64,000 bases of DNA from an uncultured Clostridia bacterium (GTDB lineage Bacteria; Bacillota; Clostridia; UBA1381), in NCBI GenBank assembly GCA_947623955.1, contig CANQIP010000001.1, forward strand, positions 1 to 64,000. The letters run 5' to 3'. Below, piece after piece: positions 43,568-53,347 of the stretch. The notes beneath the pieces were generated by a model. The model did not search any database. It had not been told where the DNA came from and saw only the letters and a program-made list of their open reading frames with translations. Each line of letters opens with the position of its first letter. The first letter of the stretch is position 1. The translations under genes were made by a program, and so were the position numbers.

Positions 43568-43644
43568 TCTTTACACCTCCGCATCCGTATGTGTGGACTT
43601 CTTTTTCATATGCAAAAAAAAAGAAGCTTTTCTTCAGCCCTGTT

Positions 43645-43673
43645 ATTATAACATTGCTTTATGATGAAGTCAA
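43645..43673 (-). promoter_or_regulatory. Promoter of rpmG-secE-nusG-rplKA
   Basis: TTGACT (43668-43673) and TATAAT (43645-43650) are 17 bp apart, about 78 bp upstream of the rpmG start. Confidence 0.85.
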
Positions 43674-43700
43674 GCCCTTTTTTGATTTTTTTGTAATTTT

Positions 43701-44060
43701 TTATTGCATGTCCGAGCGCGGAGACGCGTATCCGTCGTCATTGCCTGTCGGCGCGACAGTCGGAACTGGCGACGGCTCGGCGGGCGCGGGCGTCGGGCGT
43801 GTGTCAAGCTCGCCGCGCAGCGCGGCTATTTCGCCGTTGAGCCGTTCTATTTCCGCGTCCTTTTCGCTTATTTCCTGTTTCAGCTGTACGTTCTCCGACA
43901 CCGCAGACGCCGCCTCCCGTCCGTGTTCGCCGTTCATGTTCACGATTATTCCTATAACATACACGCACGCGAGTAAAAACGCCGCAACGCACAGTATTAC
44001 TATTATATATTTCTTGCTTTTTCTCGGCTTTGCCGTATTGAAATTAACGTAATTCGCCAT
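43701..44060 (-). CDS. Small membrane protein with coiled coil, function unknown
   Basis: A 119-residue protein. After a basic N-terminus (KPRKSKKY) comes one transmembrane helix (about 18-42), then a leucine/glutamate coiled coil (about 55-85; ENVQLKQEISEKDAEIERLN), and a Pro/Thr/Ala tail. The layout resembles FtsL/DivIC-like or septum-associated bitopic proteins, but no family is recognised and this is only a resemblance. It lies between addA and rpmG, 18 bp after the addA stop side, and may be transcribed with addBA. Confidence 0.7.
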   Translation of the reverse strand: MANYVNFNTAKPRKSKKYIIVILCVAAFLLACVYVIGIIVNMNGEHGREAASAVSENVQLKQEISEKDAEIERLNGEIAALRGELDTRPTPAPAEPSPVPTVAPTGNDDGYASPRSDMQ

Positions 44061-44078
44061 ATTTTCACGCCCCTTATG

Positions 44079-47000
44079 TTATAATTCTATCACACTATGC
44101 GTCGAAAATAAATACAAAAATTTATTTTTTACCTTAATTTTTAAAATTTTTTCCATTGCGCGTTCGTAAAGCTCCACCTGTCTGCGGTAACGCTCGCCTA
44201 TCGCTCGCTGTTCCTCCTCGGTGCTGCAGCGGTCGGTTTTGTAATCCGCGAGCGTGATGTTTCCGTCCGCGTCCTCGAAGAACAGGTCGATAATTCCCTG
44301 CACGACGACGCTCTCATTTTCGTATTCCTCGCCGAGACTCGCGTCGTACTCCCTCGCGGAAATTTCTATCTCGAACGGCTGCTCGCGGTATACTCGCTTT
44401 GCCGAAAGCACTCTTTGACCCATATCGCCGCGAAAGAACGCGCACACGTTTTTACATATATTATCGGTTATTTCCTTGTCGTCCGCAATCTCGCTTTCTA
44501 TCTGTCCCGCGTCCGCTATGCGTTTTATCTCTTCCGCAACAAAATCCTCGTACCCGCTTTCGCCGAGCGTTTTCATTTTGTCGAGGTCGATATACGCCAT
44601 GACCTGATGGTGCGCCGTACCTATGCGTGCGCCGAGATTTTCGCCGCGCATGAACGCAGGCTTTGACGCCATATAAACGGGGTTCTCATTGCGCGCGTTG
44701 TCCTCGTCAGCCATTTCCTTTATTGCCGTGACCGAGGTTTTCGCGGGTATCGCGCCGCTTTTCGGGTAACGGTAGCTGTATTCGAGTATATCCCTTACGG
44801 ACTTGCGCCACGCGCTGTCGGTTTCCTCCGTAAGCGTTTCGGTTTCCCCGTTTTCGGACGCGTCGTCAGCCGAGGCGCACATGTCGCGGCATATCCAGCG
44901 TTCGTTGTCCGACTGCGCGACCGGTATTATCCAGTCGGCGAGACATTTCGCGTTTCTCTCTATATCCCACGGCATATCCTGTTTCAGCATTTCCCACGCG
45001 GCAAGCTTTTCTTCGTACTTTGCACGCGTGCCGAACTCATACGCCGCCGTCACGATAAGCTTTTCCCTCGCGCGTGTTGACGCGACGTACAAGAGGCGCA
45101 TTTCCTCACTCAGCTGCTCCTGTCTGTTGACGTTGTTTACATATTCTTTGAAAAGCAGCGGCTTTACGTACATATCCTCGTAGTTGTAATAATCCATACC
45201 GATACCGAGCTTGTTGTGCAGCGCGACGCGTGTTTCGTCGCCGGGGTGCATGTATTTTATTTCCTTGCCCGTGCCGGCGAGCACCACGACGGGAAATTCA
45301 AGACCCTTGCTTTTGTGTATGGTCATAATGCGCACGACGTTGTGATTTGAGTTTACAAGCTGCGCTCCGGCTATATCCTCTCTTCGGCGTTCCATTCTGC
45401 CTATGTAGCGTATGAAATTGAATATTCCCCTAAAACCCGACAATTCGTACCGTTTCGCGCGCTCATAGAGAAGTCTCAAATTCGCCTGCGATTCTTCGCC
45501 GCCCTCGGTCGCGCCCATGAGGTCGTATATGCCCGTTTCCTCAAAAAGCGTCCATATAAGCGACGCTATCGACTTGCGTTTTACGTACCCGCGCCACCGT
45601 TCAAGGTCGGCTGTAAAGAGGCGGCAGCGTTTTTCGAGCCGCGTCTCCTCGTCCGTCGGGTTATCGGGCGCGGCATAATTTACCACAGCCCTGTAAAACG
45701 GACGCGCGCTGCTCGCTATGCGTATTTTCGCAAGCTCGTTCTCCGTAAAGCCGCCTATCGGCGAACGCATTACGGCTAAAAGCGGTATGTCCTGCATATG
45801 GTTGTTTATGACCGATATGAGCGACAGCATCAGTTTTATTTCGCGCCTCTCGAAGTATTCCTCCTTCTGCACAAACGCGCCTATGCCGCGCTTTTCGAGT
45901 TCCTCTCCGAAAACCGCGCCGTCCGTTTTTACCGATTTCATCAGAATTACTATGTCGCGGTACTCTATATCGCGGTATTTGCCTTTATCGTATACCTTAT
46001 ATTTCCCTTCCACAAGTTCCTTTATCCGTTTCGCCGCCGCGGCAGCCTCCGTTCTCGCACGGCTTATTCCGCCGTTTTCCTCCTTAACCGAGGCTACGCG
46101 GTACAGTTCCGCTTTGCCGCCGCCGTCGGTATAGATTTCCTTGTCCGCGTCGCGTCTTAAAACCTCGTTCCCCGTGTACTCGACGTCGCCCACCTCGTTT
46201 GTCATCATGCGCGAGAACACCGCGTTTATACTGTCTATGACCTGTATGCGGCTGCGGAAATTCTGCGAGAGCGAGATAAGCTTTCCGCCGTCCGATTTTG
46301 TGTAATCGCGGCTCCTCTCCTTGAATATCATCGGGTCGCCGCCGCGAAAACGGTATATGCTCTGTTTCAGGTCGCCGACCATGAAGATGTTTTTGCAGTT
46401 CGTGGAGATAAGTCGGAAAATACTGTCCTGTAAGCCGTTCGTATCCTGATACTCGTCTATGAGTATCTCTCTGTACCTGTCCGCATACTCGCCGCGTATG
46501 CTTTCGTTTTCGGCAAACAGGCGGTACGCCAGATGCTCCACATCCGCAAAGCTTTTTATGTTGCGCGCTGCCTTTCTTTCCTCGTACTTCGCCGAAAAAA
46601 GCTCCGCGAGCCACACGAGGTCGTCAGCCATACGCTTGATTTCCCCGGCGTGGACGCTTTTGTTAAACTCGTCCTTGCTCACCGACGGGAACAAGGCGCA
46701 CGCCTCGCGGAAAAATTTCCTCGGTCCGTCGCAGATGTTAAAATATTTCCGCCACGTTTCCTCGTCCGCGATCACCGATTTTGTGTACCTGTTTCTGCCG
46801 CTGCCGAGATACGACGCGTCGGCTATACATTTATTGTAAAATTTAACGAAATCGTCCCAATCCCGCGCGTTTTTGAGCATTTTCGCCGCGTCGCGGCAGT
46901 TACCCGCCTTCTCCCACAGCGAACCCCAGTACTTCTCGGGTTCGGCGTCGGGAGGGGTGTCGTTTTTCATATCGTCAAGCAGCGTCTCGAACCGTCCGAG

Positions 47001-47708
47001 CGTCATGCTTGTCACGTGATCTCTGTGCGTTTCAAACACACATTCCTTCATCCACACGCTGTCAGCCATATTTTCATCGTACATATCGGCGGCGTCATGC
47101 AGCCATTTTATCGGGTCGGGAAACGACTGTGAAAAATCGTAAAGCTTTCTTACCACTCTGCCGAGACCCTCGTCGCCGCGGTTTGACGCGTATATGCGGA
47201 CAAGATTTTCAAAACGCTCCCGCACGCCCTCGTCCTCACATTCGTAAAGCGAGGTAAACAGGTCGTCCATAGCGTCCTCCGCGAGTATATCTGCCTCGCC
47301 GTTGTCCATTATGCCGAAATTCGGGTCAATTCCGAGAATGTGGAAATTATTCCTGACCGCGCGCAGACAGAACGCGTCTATGGTGTTTATGTCGGCGGTA
47401 GTGGTGAGGTGTATCTGCTCGCGCAGTCTTTTAGCCTCCGCCGCGTCGCCCGCCTCAAACGCGGCGCGCTGCGCCTTGTTTATACGGTCGATTATACGCT
47501 CCTTCATTTCGGCGGCGGCAGCCTCGGTAAACGTCACGACGAGCAGGTTGTCAACCGATATGGGTTCGTCGCGCCGCAGTATCATCTGCGCTATTCGCTC
47601 GACGAGCACAGCTGTCTTACCCGAGCCGGCGGCAGCCGACACGAGTATGTTACCCTCGCCCGACGGCGCGTATATCGCTTTCTGCTGGTCAGCCGTCCAA
47701 TTCGTCAT
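44079..47708 (-). CDS. addA: ATP-dependent helicase/nuclease subunit A (AddA)
   Basis: A 1209-residue UvrD-type helicase-nuclease. Walker A is SAAAGSGKTAVLVERIA (residues 24-40), with DEYQDTNGLQ, NFRSRIQVIDSIN, TIHKSKGLEFPVVVLAG and LLYVASTRAREKL further on. The C-terminal RecB-type nuclease motif is GIIDLFFEDADGNITLADYK. AddAB resects double-strand breaks and pauses at Chi sites in Firmicutes. It starts inside the last codons of addB (overlap of 20 bp). Confidence 0.97.
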   Translation of the reverse strand: MTNWTADQQKAIYAPSGEGNILVSAAAGSGKTAVLVERIAQMILRRDEPISVDNLLVVTFTEAAAAEMKERIIDRINKAQRAAFEAGDAAEAKRLREQIHLTTTADINTIDAFCLRAVRNNFHILGIDPNFGIMDNGEADILAEDAMDDLFTSLYECEDEGVRERFENLVRIYASNRGDEGLGRVVRKLYDFSQSFPDPIKWLHDAADMYDENMADSVWMKECVFETHRDHVTSMTLGRFETLLDDMKNDTPPDAEPEKYWGSLWEKAGNCRDAAKMLKNARDWDDFVKFYNKCIADASYLGSGRNRYTKSVIADEETWRKYFNICDGPRKFFREACALFPSVSKDEFNKSVHAGEIKRMADDLVWLAELFSAKYEERKAARNIKSFADVEHLAYRLFAENESIRGEYADRYREILIDEYQDTNGLQDSIFRLISTNCKNIFMVGDLKQSIYRFRGGDPMIFKERSRDYTKSDGGKLISLSQNFRSRIQVIDSINAVFSRMMTNEVGDVEYTGNEVLRRDADKEIYTDGGGKAELYRVASVKEENGGISRARTEAAAAAKRIKELVEGKYKVYDKGKYRDIEYRDIVILMKSVKTDGAVFGEELEKRGIGAFVQKEEYFERREIKLMLSLISVINNHMQDIPLLAVMRSPIGGFTENELAKIRIASSARPFYRAVVNYAAPDNPTDEETRLEKRCRLFTADLERWRGYVKRKSIASLIWTLFEETGIYDLMGATEGGEESQANLRLLYERAKRYELSGFRGIFNFIRYIGRMERRREDIAGAQLVNSNHNVVRIMTIHKSKGLEFPVVVLAGTGKEIKYMHPGDETRVALHNKLGIGMDYYNYEDMYVKPLLFKEYVNNVNRQEQLSEEMRLLYVASTRAREKLIVTAAYEFGTRAKYEEKLAAWEMLKQDMPWDIERNAKCLADWIIPVAQSDNERWICRDMCASADDASENGETETLTEETDSAWRKSVRDILEYSYRYPKSGAIPAKTSVTAIKEMADEDNARNENPVYMASKPAFMRGENLGARIGTAHHQVMAYIDLDKMKTLGESGYEDFVAEEIKRIADAGQIESEIADDKEITDNICKNVCAFFRGDMGQRVLSAKRVYREQPFEIEISAREYDASLGEEYENESVVVQGIIDLFFEDADGNITLADYKTDRCSTEEEQRAIGERYRRQVELYERAMEKILKIKVKNKFLYLFSTHSVIEL

Positions 47709-50700
47709 CGGTTTTCACTCCCCTCATCGCCGCGCCCTTTGTTTTCATACGCTCCCAAATTTCCGCGCTGCTGCCCTTTTTCTCGCGTATTACGCGCTTT
47801 TTCTCGTCAAATTTGCACACGGGCGCGTAGTCGCAATATCTGCACATCGCCTCGCCGTTTTTGTCGGTGTACGGGTTTAAGCCTATATCGCCGGAGCGCG
47901 TCCTCTTATCCGTATCGTCGACCGTCTCGCGCACGCTCTCCATAAGACCGTTTATCTCGTCGGGCGTGCGCACGCCGGTAAGGTTGCCGTCCTTGTCTGT
48001 TTTTATGCCGACAAAACCGCTTGCGCCCTTTTCGGCAATATCGCGGTCAATGCTTAAAAGCGTCCTCATTCGGCGGTCGGCGTCCTCGTCCGCGAACGTC
48101 ACGCCGTCAAGATGAAGAGAATTGCGGTTCATTTCTTTTATGTTGTCCTCGCGCTTGCTTTTGTTTAGCTTTGTGTACTCGTCTCTTACGGCGGTGTAGT
48201 ATACGCCCGTAATCTCCGTATCCGTGTTTTTCATTTCCTCGTGCATGGCGAGCGCGTATATTACCATCTGCATATTGTAACCGTTCGCGATGTTCACAAC
48301 GTCAAACTCCGTCGAGCCGGTCTTGTAGTCCACGACGCGCAGACACGTTTTGCCGCCGCCCGTATCACACGCGTCAACGCGGTCGATCGTGCCCTTTAAC
48401 GACGCGCCGTCGGTGAGCTTTACGCAAAACTCCTTTTCCATACCGCGCTCGGCGTAGTCGCCCGACGCGAGACATTTCTGCACGAGCGCGGCGGACGAGC
48501 GTATCGTTTTGCCCATACGTCTGAATATGCTGCGCGTCTTTTCCTTGTCGCGTGCGTCGGACGCGATTATTTTCGCGCACGTATCGTCTATTATACTGTC
48601 TATAAGACTGTCGCGCTCGCTGTCCGTAAGGGCGCGCCACGCGTCTATCTTCTCGCCGTCGCTTTGAGCGTCCTTTTCCACCTCCGCGCAGAAATCATGT
48701 ATCACGCGGTGCGCATAAGTTCCCATGCTCATCGGCGATATTGCCCATTCCTCGCGCTCTTTCGCGCCGAGACCGTAGCGCATGAAATAACCGAACGGAC
48801 ACATCGAGAACGTGTTGAGCCGCGTCGGACTGTATTCTATGTGACCCGAATACAGAAGGTTTGCTATGTCCTCGCGGAGCAGTATGCCGTGACGCTCATA
48901 GTAATTCGCTCTGTCGATAACGGAAAGACTGCGCCGCCACTCATCCTTATCCTTGTACCAGTCGTATACCGCGTCCCACACCTTGCCTCGGTTCGCGCCT
49001 GACGCGAGACTTGTTATGAGGTGGTGCATCGTCGCTTTCGGCGAGGATATGTACACGTATTCGCTGCCGTTTTCTGTGAGGTTGTCCTCCTCTTTAAGCT
49101 TAGGGAATTTGCGCTTTATGTCGATGTACATGTGCGACGCGCCGAGTGGCTTGCCTTCCTCGTCCTGCACGGAATAGCTCACGTACAGCTTTTTGCTCAC
49201 GGCGCACAGCGCGCGGTACACCTTAAAATACTGCTCGTCCGTCTTGCGGCGCGTGTCGGGCGCAAGACGAATGTCGAACTGTTCCGCGAGAGTGTTACGG
49301 TCGCGGTCGGAGAAAAAGCCCTCGGTCGTAACGCCCGTGGGAAATGTGCCGTTCTTCGCGCCGAGCACGAGTATATATTTTACATTTGCGCTGCTCATAC
49401 GCTCCGCGCTGCCGACGTACACCTGGTCTATACCCGACGGTATGGCGCGTATCTCGCATTTTGAGAGTCCGACGCTCATATATTCCTCGTACTCCGCGGC
49501 GGTCAGCTTGTCGCCCGAAAGAGCCTGTGCGGTCTGGTTCAGAACGTCGAGGATAAGGTTCCATATCTTTGTGAACTGCTCCGCCTCGTTTACCATACCG
49601 TTCTTTTTAAAGCGCGATATTTCAAATTTAAGACCCGAGTAAAGGTTTATGTCGCCGAGGTACTCAAACAGCGCGGACGCGATTTCCGTAACGTCATGCT
49701 TACCCTTTACCGCATCGGCAAACTTCGCCGCGGGCGCGGCTATTTCACGGCGCAGCGCGTCGATCCAGTCGGCTGTTTCGTTTTCTTCGCCGTCGTCTTC
49801 GCCGAACGCCGTACCCACAATATCGCTTTCATAATACCACTTGTCCTCCGAAAGCCACCGTTTCGCGCCGCGTATGCCGTATTTTAATATAAAGTTTTCA
49901 AGCTCGTCTATCTCGTTCTGGTCAAGTGGGAACACGCCCCTGCCGACCTTTTTGTATATAAATCCCGCGCGCAGATAGCTCATAACCGACTCGTAGCTCC
50001 AGTTTTCGCGTATCACGCGGAACAGCGACAAAATCTGCATCGCGATAGGGTGGTCGCTGAGTATTATTTTCCTGTCGGTGAAATACGGTATCCCGTACTC
50101 GGAAAATATCGCCTCGATCAGATGTATATAGTCGTTCTCGTCGCCGCACATTACCGCTATGTCGCGGTAACGCGCACCCTCCGCGCGGACGATGTCGCAT
50201 ATTTCGCACGCGGCGCGTTCCGTTTCGCTGTACGTGTCGCGCGCCTTAAAAAGTCTTATATTCGGCGGCGCGGTGTCGTACTCGTATTCCTTATTCCAAC
50301 AGCTTAAGAGCGTGTAGAGGTCGGGCTTTGACAGAAGGTGCGACAGCGCCTTTCCCGCCCCGCGGCTGCCCTCAAAGCCGTAAATGTCCGCAAGCCGGTA
50401 CGCCGCTTTGAGCGTCGGGAGCGTTTCGGCATATATCTCCCTTTCGGTTTCGCTCCCGCTTTCGGAGCAGCAAACGCTTATCGTGACATGCGCGCCCTTT
50501 TTGAGTATCGCCTCTATTACCGCCGCCTGCTGCGGCATGAATTTATCGAAACGGTCTATCCACACGTACGTGTTTTCGTCGTAACCGTCCTCCTCCTCGA
50601 TATGACGGGCAAGCACGCGCAGATCGTCGTCGCCGTCGCTCGCGCCGGATTTTGCGACGTACTCCGCGTACTTTTCGTAAAGCAGAGAAAACGCCGTAAG

Positions 50701-51177
50701 CTTGTTTTTAAGCGGCGCGTTGTCAGTTATTTCGTCAGCCTTTTCGGCGAGAATTTCGGGCGTTACCATGTACCGTTTCATCTCGCTTATGAGCGACGCG
50801 GCAACGTCAAGAAAGCCGCGCCGTTTCATCGAGGACAGGAGACGCTTATCCGTCCCCTCGGCCTCGTACAGCTCGTCGCAGCACTCGTTTACCGCCTTGT
50901 ATATGAGCATCTGCCGTCCCGCGTCGGTGAGGTGGTTAAGCTCGGAGAGCGTGAGCGTGTTTATCGCCATGCGCCGCAGCGTCAGCACCTCTATATTGTT
51001 AAGCCCCGTACCGCCGAAACGCTCCACGAACCGTTTTTCCGTTTCGTAGGAATAGTGGTCGGGTACTATCATCACACACCGTGCGGACGGGTTTCTGCCG
51101 TGTGTTATATCTATTTCGTCAAGGCACATTCGGCTTTTTCCAGAGCCTATCGCGCCCGATATTATCCTTACGCCCAT
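47689..51177 (-). CDS. addB: ATP-dependent helicase/nuclease subunit B (AddB)
   Basis: A 1162-residue partner of AddA. It starts MGVRIISGAIGSGKSRMCLD (Walker A at about 8-16). The C-terminal nuclease domain begins near SPTRLNTFSMCPFGYFMRYG, and the [4Fe-4S] cluster cysteines are kept: that first Cys plus CRYCDYAPVC near residue 1120. The catalytic DYKTGS is in between. The Fe-S cluster suits an anaerobe. It is the first gene of addB-addA. Confidence 0.96.
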   Translation of the reverse strand: MGVRIISGAIGSGKSRMCLDEIDITHGRNPSARCVMIVPDHYSYETEKRFVERFGGTGLNNIEVLTLRRMAINTLTLSELNHLTDAGRQMLIYKAVNECCDELYEAEGTDKRLLSSMKRRGFLDVAASLISEMKRYMVTPEILAEKADEITDNAPLKNKLTAFSLLYEKYAEYVAKSGASDGDDDLRVLARHIEEEDGYDENTYVWIDRFDKFMPQQAAVIEAILKKGAHVTISVCCSESGSETEREIYAETLPTLKAAYRLADIYGFEGSRGAGKALSHLLSKPDLYTLLSCWNKEYEYDTAPPNIRLFKARDTYSETERAACEICDIVRAEGARYRDIAVMCGDENDYIHLIEAIFSEYGIPYFTDRKIILSDHPIAMQILSLFRVIRENWSYESVMSYLRAGFIYKKVGRGVFPLDQNEIDELENFILKYGIRGAKRWLSEDKWYYESDIVGTAFGEDDGEENETADWIDALRREIAAPAAKFADAVKGKHDVTEIASALFEYLGDINLYSGLKFEISRFKKNGMVNEAEQFTKIWNLILDVLNQTAQALSGDKLTAAEYEEYMSVGLSKCEIRAIPSGIDQVYVGSAERMSSANVKYILVLGAKNGTFPTGVTTEGFFSDRDRNTLAEQFDIRLAPDTRRKTDEQYFKVYRALCAVSKKLYVSYSVQDEEGKPLGASHMYIDIKRKFPKLKEEDNLTENGSEYVYISSPKATMHHLITSLASGANRGKVWDAVYDWYKDKDEWRRSLSVIDRANYYERHGILLREDIANLLYSGHIEYSPTRLNTFSMCPFGYFMRYGLGAKEREEWAISPMSMGTYAHRVIHDFCAEVEKDAQSDGEKIDAWRALTDSERDSLIDSIIDDTCAKIIASDARDKEKTRSIFRRMGKTIRSSAALVQKCLASGDYAERGMEKEFCVKLTDGASLKGTIDRVDACDTGGGKTCLRVVDYKTGSTEFDVVNIANGYNMQMVIYALAMHEEMKNTDTEITGVYYTAVRDEYTKLNKSKREDNIKEMNRNSLHLDGVTFADEDADRRMRTLLSIDRDIAEKGASGFVGIKTDKDGNLTGVRTPDEINGLMESVRETVDDTDKRTRSGDIGLNPYTDKNGEAMCRYCDYAPVCKFDEKKRVIREKKGSSAEIWERMKTKGAAMRGVKTDDELDG

Positions 51178-51239
51178 TTCGCTCCACTTCCTTTGAGGCT
51201 TATTATATACATTATACCATATTTCGTGTACGAAAAAAA

Positions 51240-51257
51240 GGACTTTGAGTAAAGTCC
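51240..51257 (-). terminator. Terminator after metK
   Basis: GGACTTT (51240-51246) pairs with AAAGTCC (51251-51257). On the minus strand T7 follows, at the end of the metK unit and just before the addB promoter region. Confidence 0.82.
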
Positions 51258-51268
51258 TTTAAAAATAT

Positions 51269-52459
51269 TTAATTTTTCCCGACTGCCGCCTTTAAAGCGT
51301 CAACCATATCGGTATTTTCCCACTTCACGCCGAGTTCCTCGCGTCCCATGTGACCGTATGCCGCAAGATTTTTGTATATGGGCTTGCGAAGGTCGAGCCT
51401 GTTTATTATGGCGTAGGGTCTTAAATCGAATACCTCTTTCACGGCTTTCTCGATTTTGCCCTCGTCAACGGTCGATGTGCCGAACGTGTCAACCATGATT
51501 GAAACGGGGTGCGCCACGCCTATGGCGTAGGCAAGCTGTACCTCGCAGCGTCTCGCAAGTCCCGCCGCTACTATGTTCTTCGCTACCCAGCGAGCCGCAT
51601 ATGTCGCGCTGCGGTCAACCTTTGTCGGATCCTTGCCCGAGAAAGCGCCGCCGCCGTGACGCGCATAGCCGCCGTAGGTATCGACTATGATCTTTCTGCC
51701 GGTAAGTCCGCTGTCGCCGGCAGGACCGCCGACAACAAAGCGTCCGGTCGGATTTATAAAGAATTTCGTGTTCTCGTCTATGAGGTTTGCGGGTACGGTC
51801 TTTAATATTACCTCGCGCTTTATGTCCTCGCGCAGCGCGTTTATGTCAATTTCGGGCGAGTGCTGGCTCGACACGACAACGGTGTCCACGCGCACGGGCT
51901 TGTCGTCGTCGTACTCGACCGTTACCTGCGTTTTACCGTCGGGGCGGAGATAGTCGAGTATGCCGCTTTTTCTGACCTCGGTGAGACGCTTCGCCATTTT
52001 GTGCGCAAGCGATATGGGCAGCGGCATAAGCTCCGGCGTTTCGTCGCACGCGTAGCCGAACATCATGCCCTGATCGCCCGCACCGGTGGAGTTTTCGTCC
52101 TCGCTGCCGCCCTGCTCGCGGTTCTCGTAGCCGTTGTTCACGCCCTGCGCTATGTCGGGCGACTGCTCGTCGATCGCCGTCACAACGGCGCAGGTCGTGC
52201 CGTCAAAGCCGAATTTCGCGCGGTCGTAGCCCACGTCGAGAACCGTCTTGCGCGCAATTTTCGGGAAATCGACGTAGCAGGTCGTTGTGATTTCGCCCAT
52301 TATCGAGATTATGCCCGTGGTGCAGGTGGTCTCGCACGCCACTCTCGCCATGGGGTCGTTTTTCAGTATTTCGTCAAGTATAGCGTCGGAAACAAGGTCG
52401 CATATTTTGTCGGGGTGTCCCTCCGTGACCGATTCCGAAGTGAATAGTCGTTTTGCCAT
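51269..52459 (-). CDS. metK: S-adenosylmethionine synthetase
   Basis: A 396-residue enzyme making SAM from methionine and [23 protein letters not shown] opens it. [16 protein letters not shown] and the [17 protein letters not shown] signature are intact. KRLFTSESV is at residues 3-11. It has its own promoter and terminator. I looked for a SAM (S-box) riboswitch in the leader and saw none; the leader is short. Confidence 0.98.
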   Translation of the reverse strand: MAKRLFTSESVTEGHPDKICDLVSDAILDEILKNDPMARVACETTCTTGIISIMGEITTTCYVDFPKIARKTVLDVGYDRAKFGFDGTTCAVVTAIDEQSPDIAQGVNNGYENREQGGSEDENSTGAGDQGMMFGYACDETPELMPLPISLAHKMAKRLTEVRKSGILDYLRPDGKTQVTVEYDDDKPVRVDTVVVSSQHSPEIDINALREDIKREVILKTVPANLIDENTKFFINPTGRFVVGGPAGDSGLTGRKIIVDTYGGYARHGGGAFSGKDPTKVDRSATYAARWVAKNIVAAGLARRCEVQLAYAIGVAHPVSIMVDTFGTSTVDEGKIEKAVKEVFDLRPYAIINRLDLRKPIYKNLAAYGHMGREELGVKWENTDMVDALKAAVGKN

Positions 52460-52491
52460 TGTTTCTCTTCCTTTCGCGTGTGTATGGTTAT

Positions 52492-52520
52492 ATTCTACAT
52501 CTGTTTGAATTATTTGTCAA
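52492..52520 (-). promoter_or_regulatory. Sigma-A promoter of metK
   Basis: TTGACA (52515-52520) and TAGAAT (52492-52497) are 17 bp apart, 33 bp upstream of the metK start codon. Confidence 0.75.
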
Positions 52521-52560
52521 TATGGGGCGATGGTGTTTGGCGGTCGACCGCAAGAAAGAC

Positions 52561-52882
52561 CCCCTTGTCAAAGTGAACAACACGCAGAGCGTGTTGTAGG
52601 CGTGTTGCGTAGCAACAAACGCCGTAGCAAGGGGGCTGTCACGCGCAGCGTGACTGGGGGATTCCTTTCCAATTTACGCATTGAATCCCTCCACCGCCTT
52701 CGGCGGTCCCCCTCCCTTTAACAAGGGAGGCTTTCGTAGGGGCGACCCTCGCGGTCGTCCGTATAAACCCCTCAGTCGCTTTCAGCGACAGCTCCCCTAG
52801 TAGGGGAGCCATACGATATGCGGCGCTCAAAGCAAGGCTCCCCTACTAGGGGAGCTGTCACACGCAGTGTGACTGAGGGGTT
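52561..52882. repeat. Palindromic repeat cluster PE6 (three diverged elements)
   Basis: Fills most of the 432-bp gap between metK and the PAP2-like gene. It contains a long variant element (52561-52735, with GTCACGCGCAGCGTGAC and CACCGCCTTCGGCGGT stems), a CGTAGGGGCGACC palindrome (52735-52760), and two shorter ACCCCTC/GAGGGGT elements. Those two have GTCGCTTTCAGCGAC with CTCCCCTAGTAGGGGAG (52767-52812) and CTCCCCTACTAGGGGAG with GTCACACGCAGTGTGAC (52837-52882). No gene is visible in it. Confidence 0.85.
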
Positions 52883-52891
52883 TTCCCGTAT

Positions 52892-53338
52892 TTACGGTGT
52901 ATGCCGAATAATCGCTATAATAATCCCCAATATCGCGCCGGCGATCACCTCTATCGGCGTGTGACCGAGCAGTTCTTTAAGGCGTTTACCCGTTTTCGGG
53001 CGGTCGTCGGCGATTATAGACTCAACGAGCTTATTTAGTATCGCCGCCTGCTGACCCGCGCTGCGCCTTACGCCCGCCGCGTCGTACATAACGATAAACG
53101 ACAGCACTGCCGACACCGCGAACAGCGCGCTCGAAAAGCCTTCGGTAAAGCCCACGCCCATAGTGAGCGCCATTACGAACGCCGCGTGCGACGACGGCAT
53201 ACCGCCCGAACCGACTATACGCTTAAAGTCAAATTTTTTCTCCCATGTCAGCACGATTTTCAGCACCTGCGCTATTACCCAGCCGAGTATCGCCGAAAAA
53301 AATACCGAGTTGGCAAAAAAATCGTTTATATACCTCAT
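52892..53338 (-). CDS. Divergent PAP2-family (YuiD-like) membrane protein
   Basis: A 148-residue protein with four or so transmembrane helices and the divergent PAP2 signature GGMPSSHAAFVMALT, then GHTPIEVIAGAILG. Relatives are related to vanadium haloperoxidase/acid phosphatase folds. Lipid-phosphate phosphatase activity is plausible but unproven. It lies 9 bp after ispA, at the end of the nusB operon, so a link to isoprenoid phosphate metabolism is a reasonable guess. Confidence 0.88.
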   Translation of the reverse strand: MRYINDFFANSVFFSAILGWVIAQVLKIVLTWEKKFDFKRIVGSGGMPSSHAAFVMALTMGVGFTEGFSSALFAVSAVLSFIVMYDAAGVRRSAGQQAAILNKLVESIIADDRPKTGKRLKELLGHTPIEVIAGAILGIIIAIIRHTP

Positions 53339-53347
53339 TTTAACTCC

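Noticed and set aside
52460-52520. SAM (S-box) riboswitch before metK.
   Set aside because: The transcript leader is only about 30 bases from the mapped-by-eye promoter, with no S-box core.
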